Source: Ailurus styani (taxonomy: Eukaryota; Chordata; Mammalia; Carnivora; Ailuridae). Taken from it: a stretch of 64,000 nt of DNA. The translations under genes and the position numbers were made by a program. Shown in pieces: positions 50,088-62,017 of this stretch. The notes below the pieces were generated by a model. The model searched no databases. It saw nothing but the letters and a program-made list of their open reading frames with translations, and was not told the origin of the DNA. Each line of letters opens with the position of its first letter. Position 1 is the stretch's first letter. The DNA is taken from contig LNAC01000004.1 of NCBI GenBank assembly GCA_002007465.1, positions 283,705 to 347,704 of the forward strand. The letters run 5' to 3'.

Positions 50088-50520
50088 GGACCACTTATTA
50101 ATTCAAGAAATATATACACATACTCTCTGCTAGGCACCAGAGAGACAGTAATATACGAAACACACTCACTCCCTGTCCTTACAGCATCAACAATTATGTG
50201 TGTGTGTGTGTGTGTGTGTGTGCACGCTAGAAAGAGATATTAAACAAATAGTCATATAAATAAAGATCTGTTTACCAACTGTGATATATTTAATAAAGAA
50301 AAATTAGTGGGTGTTATAAAATTATTCCTCGAATGGGGCTTGTTTAGACCAGGGAGTCTGGAAAAGCTTCTCTGAGCAGGAGACATATAGGTGACACCTG
50401 AAAGAAGACTATGGACTAGACCAAAGTGGGAGGGGCAGAAGCAGCATGGCAGATTTACAGAAATAAAGAGAAGCCATTGTGGCTGCAGCCTGACGAGCAA
50501 AGGGGCAAGTGGTAAGAACT
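50088..50520 (-). mobile_element. L2-type LINE 3' region, antisense, with (GT)n
   Basis: 'aattcaagaaatatatacac', 'tctgctaggcaccagagaga', 'gcttctctgagcaggagaca' and 'gacacctgaaagaagactat' fit antisense L2. A (GT)n tract at 50196-50226 lies inside. Confidence 0.6.
50196..50226 (+). repeat. (GT)n microsatellite
   Basis: About 14 TG units followed by GCACGC. Confidence 0.96.
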
Positions 50521-51000
50521 AGACTAGAAATGTGCATAACCAGTTAGAAACCTGAATTTTAAAGAATTCCAGGTGACTAACAGAGGGAAGAGTTTGGTAT
50601 AAAGAGGCGCCATAATCAAATGAGTACCTCGTACTTCCTCCAGATTTGCTGACTTCCACCTGTGATTTAAAGCAGTGGATTGAAGAGGGGGTCACCAGCT
50701 GGTAAGCTTTAGGGGGTCTGACTTCTTGATCAGTCTCAATGTGGAATGAGCAACTTCGTAATAGACTAATCACTCAGTTATTGGTAAAATACTTCTTAAA
50801 TACAGTTGTTTCCTCACTTACCTATCAAGATAGCCTCAAGTCAGAACACAGAATCAGTGATTTATTGATCATTCAGTTAACGTGATCAGTGCAGACAACT
50901 AAATTGGATAAATATCTCTCAAAGCAATGTCTCTTTGGCCGGAAACATAAAACGTGGATGTTATCTAAGTTAAAACACTCGACTCAAAAGAGTTTCAGAG

Positions 51001-51205
51001 ATGGGTACCTGGGTGGCTCAGTCAGTTAGGTGTCTGACTCTTGATTTCAGCTCAGGTCATGATCTCAGGGTCATGGAATCAAGCACTGCCTCAGGCTCTG
51101 TGCTCAGCATGGAGTCTGCTTGGGATTCTCTCCTTCTGTCCTCTCCCCCAACCCCACCAATCTCACACTCTCTCTCCCTCCAAAAAAAAAAAAAAAAAAA
51201 AAAAA
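51001..51205 (+). mobile_element. SINEC, older type, long oligo-A tail
   Basis: 'acctgggtggctcagtcagt', 'ggtgtctgactcttgatttc' and an A tail of about 24 bases. Flanks are imperfect repeats of AAGAGTTTCAGAG. Confidence 0.92.
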
Positions 51206-53430
51206 GAGCCTTTCAGAAAGATATTAATCAAATCACAAATATATTCATTTGCTTTAAGAAAGAGAATAGTATTAGGTATTACTAAATGGTTATAATTTCA
51301 GAAAAGACTCAATAAAGTAGACTAATTTGGGTGAAGGGCATAATGAAATGGTAAAAAAAAAAGTTGAAAAAGTAGAACATTTTCAAAGAAATGCTGTTAG
51401 TTGGTAACAATTAGTTACTAGAGATTCTTAGGTAATTTGTTAAAGTATGTAAGAATTATTTTAAGTGATATCTTTGCTTATGTCTTAATGAGTACCCTTA
51501 AAGTGCTTAAGTAAGCCTGAAAAAATTGGTTCCATTGGTATTCTAAATCTCTATGCTTCAATCTCCTTTGCAACACTCATTTGCATTATCTTTGAAGAAC
51601 GAATTTGGACCAAACAAAAGTATAATTCAGCTTATACCTGAATTATCACAAATTCTTAATTAATGTAGTCCAAATTAATAAGAATTTATTACATCTATAA
51701 AAATGGAAATTTATGCAAAATACGATTACTCAATGTTTAGATCTTTAGAAAACTAGCTTGAAGAGAATGTCTTTCAGATATTCAAATTTTGTATTCTTTA
51801 TCTACATCTGCATACTCAGTAATTCTACTCTGGCATTTTATAAATAAAGATATTCATCATTTTCTCAGCATTTACAGATGTTAATGAATACCCCCTTCTA
51901 TGACCATCTGTGTAAATGTATAAATTAAATCATAAAAAGAGATTGTCGGTATTTTTAGTTTAAAAGTGCATAGAGGGCATTTTGTTGCCTTAAACAATTT
52001 AGATTACAAAACTATAACAACCAGCCCAATTAGTGAATCTATCCTTTTCCACTCCTCATGAATGATATAAAAAAGCCAATAAAAAGTCATGATATAAACA
52101 AATAAATCATCACCTAAAGGATTCCATTAGGTGTCTCTCAAATAAGACAGAGTGATATTTCTTTCCAGAGCAAAAACCAGGTAATCACCTCAAGCTCACA
52201 GGTCAGAGATAATGAAGGCTACATTTCAGAGGACACTCAGCGGGCAGGATCAAAGATAAAAGGAAAACTACTTGCTGAATGTAAGTCTGCACTACACATC
52301 TTGCATGTTGAGTGTAACATGCATTTAAAGCAGAAATAGAATTCCCAAAAATTGAAAAACAAATGCCATTGGTACACAGAAAGTGAGGCTGCCTACCTCA
52401 GATCCAGGAAATAAGGGGTTGTCCAGTCTGTAAATAATTTAAAAGTAATAATAAAACTTTCAGACTAAGTGACTAATACAGTGAAGATGTAGCTTATCAA
52501 GAGTGGCCGTAATCAAATGAAGACCTCCTCCTTCTGATTAAATATCAATACATGCTGGCAATTCTAGACATAGTTATAAAATAATCTTCCTGAAAGTAAA
52601 ATCTGTTCATCTACATTCTAAGCAATTGCTGTGGTTATGGATGAATTTTAATAATATATATGCAAACAAAATCAGCATGTTTTTGTCACTTTTCTTTTAA
52701 TTAACTACATGGAAGTTAATGTAGAGAACTTGCAGTTACAGAATTGAACTTCCAGTGTACAATGACTCTGCTAACCTATTACTTGGAAAGTAGGCTCTTA
52801 ATGGTTAAAAATCATTCAAGTTCATTTCAGATGTAGTTCAAGTTTGTAAACCCTGTGCAGCTTATATCCTGGCATTTCAACAGTTGATCTGAAATAAACA
52901 ATGCTAGCACAGTGATTGTAAAGACAAAGAAATAGAACTTGACATACTTCAATTCTCTCATTTTACATGACTGCTTAGCATTTTTGTGTTTAAAATTAAG
53001 GAGTGAGACAGTACCTATTGTGAAGTGGCTTATTCTTATTTGGTAAATATGAATTTTTAGCTTATACAGGACATATTTTACTGATTTTATTGGCTAATAT
53101 CTTTAAAATTGAAATTTATGCTTCTTTTAGAGTTATGTGCTTTAAAACTAAGCAATGAAGAAGAACATAAACTATCAGTGGTACAACTTACTACATATGT
53201 AAATTGCATCCTGTGTAATTTTGACTTTATTATAATTCATTTATTTGTTACTATAATATTATTCATTACTGTGACAGAATATGTTGGTTTAAGTTTTTTC
53301 TTGTTTAAGACTATATTAATATAAGTAAAAAGAATCAGTCCTTAACTTATTTCCTTTTTTGTACTGCAATATTAAGTGGTTTAGTAATATATTAAAAGTT
53401 TAAATAAGCCTCTGAGTTTTTTTCCTAGCT
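51206..53430. other. AT-rich intronic stretch, unassigned
   Basis: More than 2 kb with no recognised repeat or exon; the frame 53109-53324 has no domain. Confidence 0.4.
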
Positions 53431-53444
53431 TTTATTTATTTTTA

Positions 53445-53671
53445 AAAATTTTATTATTATTATTTTTAAAGGTTTTATTTATTTATTTGAGGGAGAGAGA
53501 TAGAGAGTGAGAGAAAGAGAACATGAGCAGAAGGGAGGGGCAGAGGGAAGGGAGAAGCAGACTCCCTGCTGAGCAGGGAGCCCAACGATGCTGGGCTCCA
53601 TCCCAGGACCTTGAGATCATGACCTGAGCTGAAGGCAGTTGCTTAACCAACTGAGCCACCCCAGAGTCCTT
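53445..53671 (-). mobile_element. SINEC, older type
   Basis: GA-rich body and 'gcttaaccaactgagccacc'; flanked by imperfect 'agcttttatt'/'ggcttttatt'. Confidence 0.9.
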
Positions 53672-54018
53672 GGCTTTTATTACTATACATGTAAATTAAT
53701 AATTTTTCTGAAAGTGATTGCTCTATAGAGGGGATTTAAAATTATCTGCTTCTGATAGTCAGACCGGTTAGGTGTACCACTGATAAAGTAATACAGTTTT
53801 ACTTTTAAGAGCTAACGTACACTTCTATCTGAAGGAAATACAAATTAGCAAGAGTCAAATCATACTCTCTGCTCCCAAAAGTCATAACCTGAACAGAGTG
53901 ACTTATTCTTGGGAGTTTTTGTTCATTGGAATAGTTCTCTGAGGAGTGAATATATTTTCTCTCCATGTGCCCTAGAAGACAGAACTGAAGAGAGAGAGAG
54001 AGAAAAAAAAGACCAAGG

Positions 54019-54222
54019 TTTTGTTTCTTTTCTTTTCATTTTCTTTCTTCTCTTTTTCTTTTCATTTCCTTTTCTTTTCTTTTTCCTTTCCTTCCCTTCC
54101 TTTCTTTTTCATTTCCTTTTGTTTCCTTTCCTTTCCCTTTCTTCCCTTCCCTTTCCTTTCCTTTCTGTTCCTTTTGCTTTCTCTCTTTTTTCCTTCCTTC
54201 CTATTCTTCTTTCTTTCAAGAT
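54019..54222 (+). repeat. 200-bp polypyrimidine tract
   Basis: Nearly uninterrupted C/T (TTTCC, TTTTC units) with only scattered A or G. It is preceded by a purine stretch (GA)nA8 at about 53987-54010. The 105- and 69-codon Phe/Leu-rich frames here are artefacts of the composition. Confidence 0.95.
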
Positions 54223-54527
54223 TTAGGTAAGATAAATGCTAGCCACTAATAATCATTAAATCTTGGAATATTTTGCCAAAAGAAGCTGTGGAACATTTAC
54301 TCTGTGAGAATGAAAGATTCATTCACTTTAATCATCATGTTAAATAACCATAATTTCAGGTATGCAGATAGGCAAAATTCTGCATAATTTTAGAGGGTTC
54401 ATGGACACCCTGTGGCCTATACATAGACTGCATCCTTGAGAAGCCCCATTTGTATTAGCTTTAGTATTTTATAATTCTTCAATTCTTTCTCCCTCATCCT
54501 GACCATTTCTCAAGCTTTTCTTTCCTT

Positions 54528-54738
54528 TTTTTTTTAAAGATTTTATTTATTTATTTATTTGACAGAGAGAGAGAGAGAGAGAGAGATCACAAGTAGCCTG
54601 AGAGGCAGTCAGAGAGAGAGGAGGAGGCAGGCTCCCTGTTGAGCATGGAGCCAGATGCGGGCCTTGATCCCAGGACCCTGAGATCATGACTTGAGCTGAA
54701 GGCAGAGGCTTTAACCCACTGAGCCACCCAGGCACTCC
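54528..54738 (-). mobile_element. Mustelid-type SINEC nested in another SINE's tail
   Basis: Ends GGCTTTAACCCACTGAGCCACC. It interrupts the oligo-T tail of the next SINE: TTTCCTTTTTTTT lies before it and CTGCCTTTTTTTTT after. Confidence 0.92.
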
Positions 54739-54743
54739 CTGCC

Positions 54744-54952
54744 TTTTTTTTTTTTTTTTAAGATTTTATTTATTTATTTGAGAGAGAGCGTGAGTGAGTG
54801 AGCACACAAGCAGGGGGAGGGCCAGAGGGAGAAACTGTCAACTGAGCAGGGAGTCCAATGCGGGGCTCCATGTGGGCCTGGAACCCAGGACCCTGAAATT
54901 GTGACCTGAGCCAAAGGCAGATGCTTAACCAACTGAGCCACCCAGGCACCCC
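54744..54952 (-). mobile_element. SINEC, older type, host of the nested insertion
   Basis: 'gcttaaccaactgagccacc'. Its target-site duplication TCTCAAGCTTTTC is at about 54509-54521 (on the far side of the nested SINE) and just after 54952. Confidence 0.93.
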
Positions 54953-54974
54953 TCTCTCAAGCTTTTCATAGTTT

Positions 54975-55080
54975 CATCTCATCCACGAACCTCTGTGCAA
55001 ATACAGAGATAATATATGTGCAGAGTATCCACTGCAGAGCCTGGCAGAGAAACAGGCATCCATCAAATGCTAGCTTTCTG
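54975..55080 (-). mobile_element. MIR fragment
   Basis: 'gcagagcctggcagagaaac' and 'catcaaatgctagctttctg' are reverse-complement MIR landmarks. Confidence 0.6.
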
Positions 55081-56195
55081 AATGCCATTATTCCAGCCAT
55101 GTGCTGTCTTCTTTTCTAGATTTACATTACCCTACAGTTAACATTATATAGTTTAGTGGTGTTTCTAAGTGGATTCGTTTTGTTTCCCTAGCAAGATAAA
55201 TGGGTCTATGAGAATGGGGAAACTATCTTCGGTTTCTCGAATCCTCCTTTCTGGGCAGGAACTATTTTGGCACCCTTCTGTCTCCAGCTAAGTTCACGGC
55301 TTCTTTACTCTCCTTGAAGAAGTCACATTAACCAGCAATGCTATTTTTTCCAACAAAGATCCCTACCTTGAAATTTTAGCAATTGGCTAAAGCAATGCTT
55401 CCTCATATGTTATTATCTCCCACCCTCAATCTGAGCCATGTATCCTAAAATTCAGGTTTTCCCCCCAAAACTGATCTTTATGCTGACCCATCATATCTAA
55501 AGTTCTCTGGCCTCTCGGGCAAATGCTGTCACATTTTATTCGAATTTCTGCTTGAGAGATGAAAGTAGTTAAAAGTTACCTCTTTTGCAGGATGTTCTGA
55601 ATTGTATTAAATCAGCCCCTTGCTTGAAAGCAATGGATAGACAGATTTACTTTTTGTTGCATCCAGCCTTTTTGTTTTGTTTTTGTCTTATATAAGTGAT
55701 ACATTTTCTTGTTGTAAAGGTTGTGAAAATTATAGCCAGTTGCCCACACAGGCATAAAGAATATAAGACAAGCTATGGGAAACCAAACATGTCCTACATA
55801 AAGCCCGAATATAAACTTTAAGCTAGCAGCTAGTTATTTAGGAAGCCTATAGGTGTTCAGCCTCAAAATTCTACCTGATTTCTAATGATATGTTAAGTTT
55901 TCACTGAAGAATACCAAACCACAAAAATTGAGTGAAACACTATCTTACCGTTAAGGATCCCACAACCAGTCTTAACTAAAGAAATCTGTACCAAGCAAAG
56001 AAGGAAAATACACAAGCCTTCAACCATCTTCCTCAACCCCCAAGTGGCAAGAGAACTCTCAGATGACAAAAATCACCAACAAAATGACTCAGAAATGCCT
56101 TCAGGATTCTTTTACTTTTGCCTACAATAATTACTAACACAAGGATTTCACACAGGAAAAAAGATGTCCCACAGTGTTTTTTAAAGGAGTTACTA
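55081..56195. other. Intronic, unassigned
   Basis: No exon or repeat recognised. Confidence 0.4.
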
Positions 56196-56208
56196 TTGTT
56201 TGCTCAGC

Positions 56209-56446
56209 AGGGGAGCCTGGGTGGTTGAGTTGCTAGAGCCTCTAACTCTTAGTTTCGGCTCAGGTCATGAACTCAGGTTCTGGGTTCAAGCCCCTTGTCA
56301 GGCTCTGTGCTCAATGCAGTTTGCTTGGGTTTCTCTCCCTTTCCCTCCGCTTCCCGGCCGCCCCCTCACCCCCTGCTCACACGTGCTCTCTCTCCTCCTC
56401 CTCTCAAATAAATAAAATCTTTAAAATGCATAAAGTTCTTTAAAAA
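56209..56446 (+). mobile_element. Old SINEC
   Basis: 'ggagcctgggtggttgagtt', CT-rich body and 'caaataaataaaatcttta'. TTTGCTCAGCA and TTTGCTCGGCA flank it. Confidence 0.9.
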
Positions 56447-56803
56447 AATTTTTGCTCGGCAAACCTGTATTTAATGAAAATGTACCAAAGCTAGTAGTAT
56501 TGATAGTGAATTGTAGATATCAAATGGTTTCTGTTGAGAATGTATTCTGATATGTGGGGGTGGTTTTTGGTACTTTCCTTGTAACATTCATACTTGCTAT
56601 TATTCTTCACAGCATCATATTGGCTGACCATCCTAACTTTGAATATTATTGAACACGTATGAATACCTAAAGTAGTAAGTCATGTGAGACATCTATGTAT
56701 TTTAAGAAAAGTCAGAAAATATTGAATTATTTGTGTTGCATAATTTCCTCATTAGTTAAATATAGGATCTGAAGAGTCTTTTGAATTCATAACGCTCACC
56801 TTT

Positions 56804-56975
56804 AAAAAAAATTACTTATTTATTTGTTTGAGAGAGGGAGCACACCCAAGCAGGGGAGGCAGGGAGGGACAAACAAACTCTCCCAACAGGGGGCTCGATC
56901 CCAGGACCCTGAAATCATGACCTGAGCTGAAACCAAGAGTTGGACACTTAACCGACTGAGCCACCCAGGTGCCCT
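56804..56975 (-). mobile_element. SINEC, caniform type
   Basis: 'cttaaccgactgagccaccc'; TAACGCTCACCTTT and TAATGCTCACCTTT flank it. Confidence 0.93.
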
Positions 56976-56989
56976 TAATGCTCACCTTT

Positions 56990-58034
56990 TAAAGAAACTT
57001 CACTTTTATCCTAGTCTTTCCTTCAGTGATGAATTTAAAATTATCCAAATACAGGGTGTGCTGAAAAAGACTGTGGCATTTTTGTAATATCGTCTGCCTA
57101 CTTTGGAGGCAAGTTTTTTTTTTAATTTAATAAGTAACTACTATATGTTTCAAAAAAGCTGACCACACTTTGTTAGGAACTTTGTTAAACAGAGCTATTG
57201 AAGACAACTTTGAGCTTGGCATGTTCCTTTTCCCTAGAACCACGCTATATTTCTGTCAAGTTGAAGCAAAAAATGTTCATCATTTTGTCAGCTCTGTCTG
57301 CAAAGCAGAGAATTACCTTCTCAAGCTCCTGAGATTTATGCTTTTAATTACCTCCTATCTGCTTCGCTACCCTCCACACCTAAGAATCAATATAAATAGT
57401 CTTATTTATGGGAAAAATGTAAAATGTTTGACAAAAGCAGGCTATCATTTTCTAGATTTCCATTTGATGCTATTGATTCCTTCTATCTTCAGTGACTTTT
57501 TCTTCACAGAATCAGTTGGTTTTTCAAACTTACAAAATTATTCATTTATCTAATAATTTGTACTGCTTAATAGCAGATAGTTATAAACTCTGCAATTAGC
57601 TTTCTGGGTCCCAACCCAGCAATGAGATTATTACCACTTGGCATCTCTTTATTTACTCATTGGCTGTAGAATTCAGGTTAAGCATGGTTTTCCCTAAACC
57701 CTTTCATCATAAACTCACTTCTCAGTGAAGACCAACTCCCATGGCTTATTTCATTTCTCAATGGGAAGCCACTATTAATACAGCCAAAACCTAGCCACTG
57801 AGGTACCAGTACTTTTAAAACTCTGCCCCCTCATGTTTTATCAGCATCAATTCTTTAAAACAAAAACTCAACAAACTATACATATATATAATTATATATA
57901 ATATACATAAAGAGATATATATACATAAAGACATATATCATTATACATAATTGTATTTATACAATTTATATATGATTTATAAATATAAACATAGAATAAA
58001 TGAATAGACTAAGAAAGCTGCAATCTGGAAGCCC
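56990..58034. other. AT-rich intronic stretch, unassigned
   Basis: Includes a 127-codon plus frame (57170-57553) without domains or exon signals, and a TA-rich simple stretch at about 57876-57990. Confidence 0.4.
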
Positions 58035-58247
58035 TTTTTTTTTTTTCTTTAAAGATTTTGTTTATTTATTTGTCAGAAAGAGAGTGAGAGAGAGAGAGAG
58101 AGAGCACAGGCAGGGGGAGCAGCAGGCAGGGGGAGCAGCAGGCTCCATGCTGAACAAGAAGCCAGATGCCAGACTCTATCCCAGGATCCTGGGATCAGGA
58201 CCTGAGCTGAAAGCTGATGCTTATCCAACTGAGCCACCCAGGTGTCC
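58035..58247 (-). mobile_element. SINEC, older type
   Basis: 'tttatttatttgtcagaaag', a duplicated GGCAGGGGGAGCAGCA unit, then 'ccaactgagccacccaggtg'. Confidence 0.92.
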
Positions 58248-58959
58248 CTATCTGGCAGGCTTTAAGAGAAATAGAGCAGATGTGTATGGGTGGCAGGCAA
58301 TGGCTGTCTATGTATGTGGCAGGGGGGTTGGGGGGGTGGGAAATGGTTAACAGTTGATCTGTAGAATGAATACAGGTAGACTGTTGTTGGATGTATGGGA
58401 CCATGGTGATGTAGGGACGGTCAAATATTTCAAATATTGAAACAAGAATGTTCAAAGCTTTCCTTGAGATATCAGTTGGGGTAATGGACTACAAAATGCA
58501 ATGTCTGAGAATTCAGGAAATACAGGATAAACGGATTTTTTTTATATATAGTATGCTGGTTAGAGTTTCAAATAATATGCTCAGTGTGTATGGTTTTGTT
58601 TGTTTGTTTTTACCTTCTAGAGAATTTTTCAAGTGAAGTACCTCTGGATTTAAAGCAATGAATCCAGTTATAAACCTCAAGCTTCACGAAGGCACTACGG
58701 ATGTCCCAGGACGATAGGAAAAACAGTGTATTTGTTGTACTTCTGTGCCTGAGAAAAGGGAAGGGGAGGAAGTGAAAGGTTGACGAGGGGTGGGGCGAAA
58801 GAAGACAGAGAACACAGGAAGGAGGAATGCAGTTGTTTAGTAGACGAGAACAAGTTTTGACAGGCAAAGGGAAACACTGATAACTCACGGACAGAATTTC
58901 TGGAGTTAAAAGCAAGCACCAGGCAGCCAATAGCAAAATGTGGCATTCCCTGGAAGACT
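58248..58959. other. Intronic sequence next to the CpG block
   Basis: Unique-looking; includes the G-rich tract 58322-58340. Sequence from 58740 up becomes purine-rich and approaches the CpG-rich block. Confidence 0.4.
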
Positions 58960-59610
58960 GATACGGCGACTCCTAAGCTTGATCCTCCAGAAAAAGAGAG
59001 CCACGTAGCTGCCCGGCGGCTCAAGTGCCTCTTCCGCTTTCGCTGCAAGGGACATCTTGGAACTCGGGGTCCACCGGGTTCCCGCCTGCCGGCGGCTCAG
59101 TCCCTCCCCGGGAAGGAAGGGCAGCTGCTGCAGGGACTGGCTACCCCAGGGCAGCTGGTGCAGAGGTGGAGGAAGGCCTGGTGGCCAAAGGGGATGAAGG
59201 GTCGGCCAAGAGTATACGGAAAGGGCGTTTATGCGGGCCCGGGTTGTGGCGCCCTCCCGATCTCATGACTGCTGAACTCTCTGCTGGACGGGGTTGCCAG
59301 TGCTCCTAGCAGAACCCGTGCGGAAGCCTCAGGAGTGCAGACGGCGGATGGGGCCAGTCTGTTCATGCAGGACAGAGAATTTGTATGGCACTCTGTGAGC
59401 GGCTGAAGAAATCAGGAAGTGGGCATAAGATTAAAATAAAAGAGAGAGGGGTCGAAAGAACCAGGAGGGCTTGCTTAAATGATCTTATCCTCGGGAAAGC
59501 TGCTAAGAAGCCAAGGATGCGGCAGGCGGAGGGAAGGCCCAGCCGGCGCCGCGGTCACACCCAGAGCGCAGTTCCGGGGAACCGAGGGGATCCCTGAATG
59601 ACTGCACGTC
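58960..59610. promoter_or_regulatory. CpG-island-like block, candidate internal promoter
   Basis: GC- and CpG-rich unique sequence in an otherwise AT-rich intron, with dense CpG at 59000-59100, 59180-59345 and 59515-59600 (CCGGCGCCGCGGTCACACC). No TATA box is obvious. On the minus strand a good donor GTCC|GTGAGTT follows at 58889/58888; on the plus strand candidate donors are CTCT|GTGAGC near 59395 and CAAC|GTAAGA near 59915. Direction is therefore undecided. It could start a shorter ZNF385B transcript or an antisense noncoding RNA. Open frames here begin at non-ATG codons in at least one case (TTG at 59048), so no peptide is claimed. Confidence 0.5.
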
Positions 59611-60299
59611 CTGAAACGTCTGTCAGATTTTCCGTCAGGAATAGGAGAGCCACCCGAATGTTCACACGAATGGTTGGTCCACCTGACGTCTTAACTTCTA
59701 AGCAAACCCTTAATCCCCTGTCCACTTGGACACAGTCCGACTGGAATCAGTGAGATGGCACGAGGTCATTGGTTTAGGCCTCGAGGCACGAGGAAGTAGA
59801 ACAGAAAGAACAGTGGACTAAAATGAGAGGTTGAGCTGTTTGGATAACCAAAGACCAAAAACCAAAACGAAGACAAAGAACAGCATGACGGAATTCGAAG
59901 CCTAGAGAAACCACAACGTAAGATAAAGAAAGAAATGTGAACTATAAGTGATTCGAAGTTTATAGTGCTCTTCAAAGGTAATACTCTAAATTTGAAACAT
60001 CAAATGGGTTCGCACCAAATGACTAATGAAAGCCTGTGGGGTCAGCAATTAGGGACACTGCATCTCATGCTTAATCAATTGTGGTCTTAATGCTGAGTAT
60101 CAAAATTTCAGGGTCAATTCCTAAATTAGAGTACATAAAACTTGATTAAAAAGATCATTATGCTCGCGTTTCGATTTGCCTACGAAGCATAAAGGACCCA
60201 GTAGTATATTAAGGGTATTTATGGTTAACCGTGTTCTGAGATAATAATAATAAAAGGAGATCATCTCTATTTTTAAATCAAGTTGCCCTGATTTTGTAT
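59611..60299. other. Intronic sequence between CpG block and octamer-rich segment
   Basis: Unique-looking, no recognised repeat for almost 700 bases; could belong to the same regulatory region. Confidence 0.4.
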
Positions 60300-61160
60300 A
60301 AGATCTGTTTAAGGATCAGTTTCGTTTATCCTTCTCCTATTAACATCCAAAGAATTGAAATTAATATGCAAATGAGAAAGTATCTAGGATTTGCCAACTT
60401 TCAACCTAGCCAAAAAGAGAAACATTAACTTCAAAAAATATTTTAAAAGTCTACATTAGCTCTTCTTTCTGGTCTTTTCGCGTGAAAACGGAAAGCTCCA
60501 TAATTTTGAGAGTCTTTTTTACAGCCAAGATAGAGACCTATTTCCCTGGCAAGGCTTAACCCTAGAAATGCATTTCCCAGCGAAAGGATAAAGATTCAGA
60601 TTTAGGCTTATCAGTTTATGACCCCACTATAGCTGGAGTGCACTCACTTGTTGGAGAAGAAAGGGGCATTCAGGCTTGGGACAACTTCACTCGGGGCAGA
60701 CCTTAAGTTGTGTTGGGGGCGGGGAGGGGGGGGGAAGGTGGCCAAGAGGAAACCAGGGATTTGGGTGCTTCACAAATTTGTGCAAATGTCGGGGACTTAG
60801 TTGGAAAGACATATTATTCCTGGACTGCAGTGCCTGCCCCTGGCAAAGTTAATGGTGTTAATTTGTAAAGGTTCATTTGGGAAATGTTTGTGATTAATGC
60901 TTGCTCATTTGCATAACAGTATATCGTGTAAATAAAGCTGTAGCCTTTTGCTTTCCAACAGTGGAGTTCTACTGAGACGATAAAAGCTGGACAAAGGGGG
61001 CTACGGGACACTTAAACTAGGTCACATTGAATTTTAATGCATGAAGCCAGCCCTGGTACATTTTACATGGCTAATGGAGAACTGTGGAATGCAGTCTGTT
61101 TACTGTGCAAATCTGCCTTCCAGATTTTTCAATAAACATATTTTCTACACTGAAGAGTGA
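60300..61160. promoter_or_regulatory. Candidate enhancer with octamer/POU-like sites
   Basis: Repeat-free sequence with a perfect octamer ATGCAAAT at 60366-60373 and TGCAAAT cores at 60781-60787, 60907-60913 (reverse) and 61106-61112. Homeodomain-type TAATG/TTAAT words are frequent (for example 'gtgattaatgcttgctcatt'). The texture resembles conserved developmental noncoding elements. Conservation could not be tested. Confidence 0.4.
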
Positions 61161-61710
61161 AGCCAATTCAGTCTCAGGCTGATTTAGAAATGTTATTAAA
61201 GAAAATAAGGACAAGCATCTTCTTAATTCTTACATTAAAATGTAAATGGGGTAATTATAAAATAATAAACTCTCCCCCAAATAAAAAATGCTCAGTTTCA
61301 GAGCTCAGTTATGCAGATTATAGCACCATTACTAAACACCGAGAACATGTATATGTCACACTTGTGAATTTGCCATCCAGACTTTGTGGCTTTACTGCCC
61401 AGAGTCTAAACATGACTCAGAAATTTAATTTTTCTCCATTATCAATAGAACTTTTGAGTGGCGACAAGGAAGCTGGTGGTCACATGCTCACCTGTGTACA
61501 TTTCTCCACGTCCCTATTAGTAAATACAGTGAAAATCACTGACATAAACGAAACTCAGGTCAAAGGAGAACCTACTCCCAAAGTAATTCTGGGGCACAGA
61601 AAGAAGACCAGCACACCTCCCCATAACCCAACCCATGACACAAATGAAAAACAAAACTCTTAGTCATTCTTTTTGGGTCTTAGTTGTTCCACCCGTAAGG
61701 AGGAGGTATT
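61161..61710. other. Intronic, unassigned
   Basis: Contains the longest N-free open frame in the window (61157-61663, +), but it opens at a GTG and has no domain; the first ATG is at about 61190. Treated as noncoding. Confidence 0.45.
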
Positions 61711-61798
61711 TATACCCTGTCCTTTATTTATTTTTAAATTTAAATTCGATTAACATATACATTTATATATTTTATATATTTATACCCTGTCCTTTCTT

Positions 61799-62017
61799 TT
61801 TTTTAATAAAATTTTTTAAAAATATTTATTTATTTATTTATTTGATAAAGAGAGAGAGAGAGAGAGATCACAAGTAGGCAGAGAGGCAGGCGGAGAGAGA
61901 GGAGGAAGCAGGCTCCCGGCTGAGTAGAGAGCCCGACATGGGCCTTGATCCCAGGACCCTGGGATCGTGACCTGAGCCGAAGGCAGAGGCTTTAACCGAC
62001 TGAGCCACCCAGGCGCC
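61799..62017 (-). mobile_element. Mustelid-type SINEC
   Basis: 'ggctttaaccgactgagcca' variant with (ATTT)n tail. TACCCTGTCCTTT flanks it at about 61784-61796 and 62018-62030; a third copy with L1 sequence is at about 61713. Confidence 0.94.

Noticed and set aside
53909..54230. Phe/Leu-rich frames of 105 and 69 codons
   Set aside because: Translation of the polypyrimidine tract, not protein.
58695..59048. 117-codon minus-strand frame starting in the CpG block, tempting as an alternative first exon
   Set aside because: It starts at TTG, not ATG, and I recall no ZNF385B isoform with this peptide; only the promoter possibility is kept.
61157..61663. 168-codon plus-strand open frame, the longest without N
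   Set aside because: It opens at GTG, not ATG; no domain, no splice context and the flanks look regulatory or repetitive. Likely chance in AT-rich DNA.
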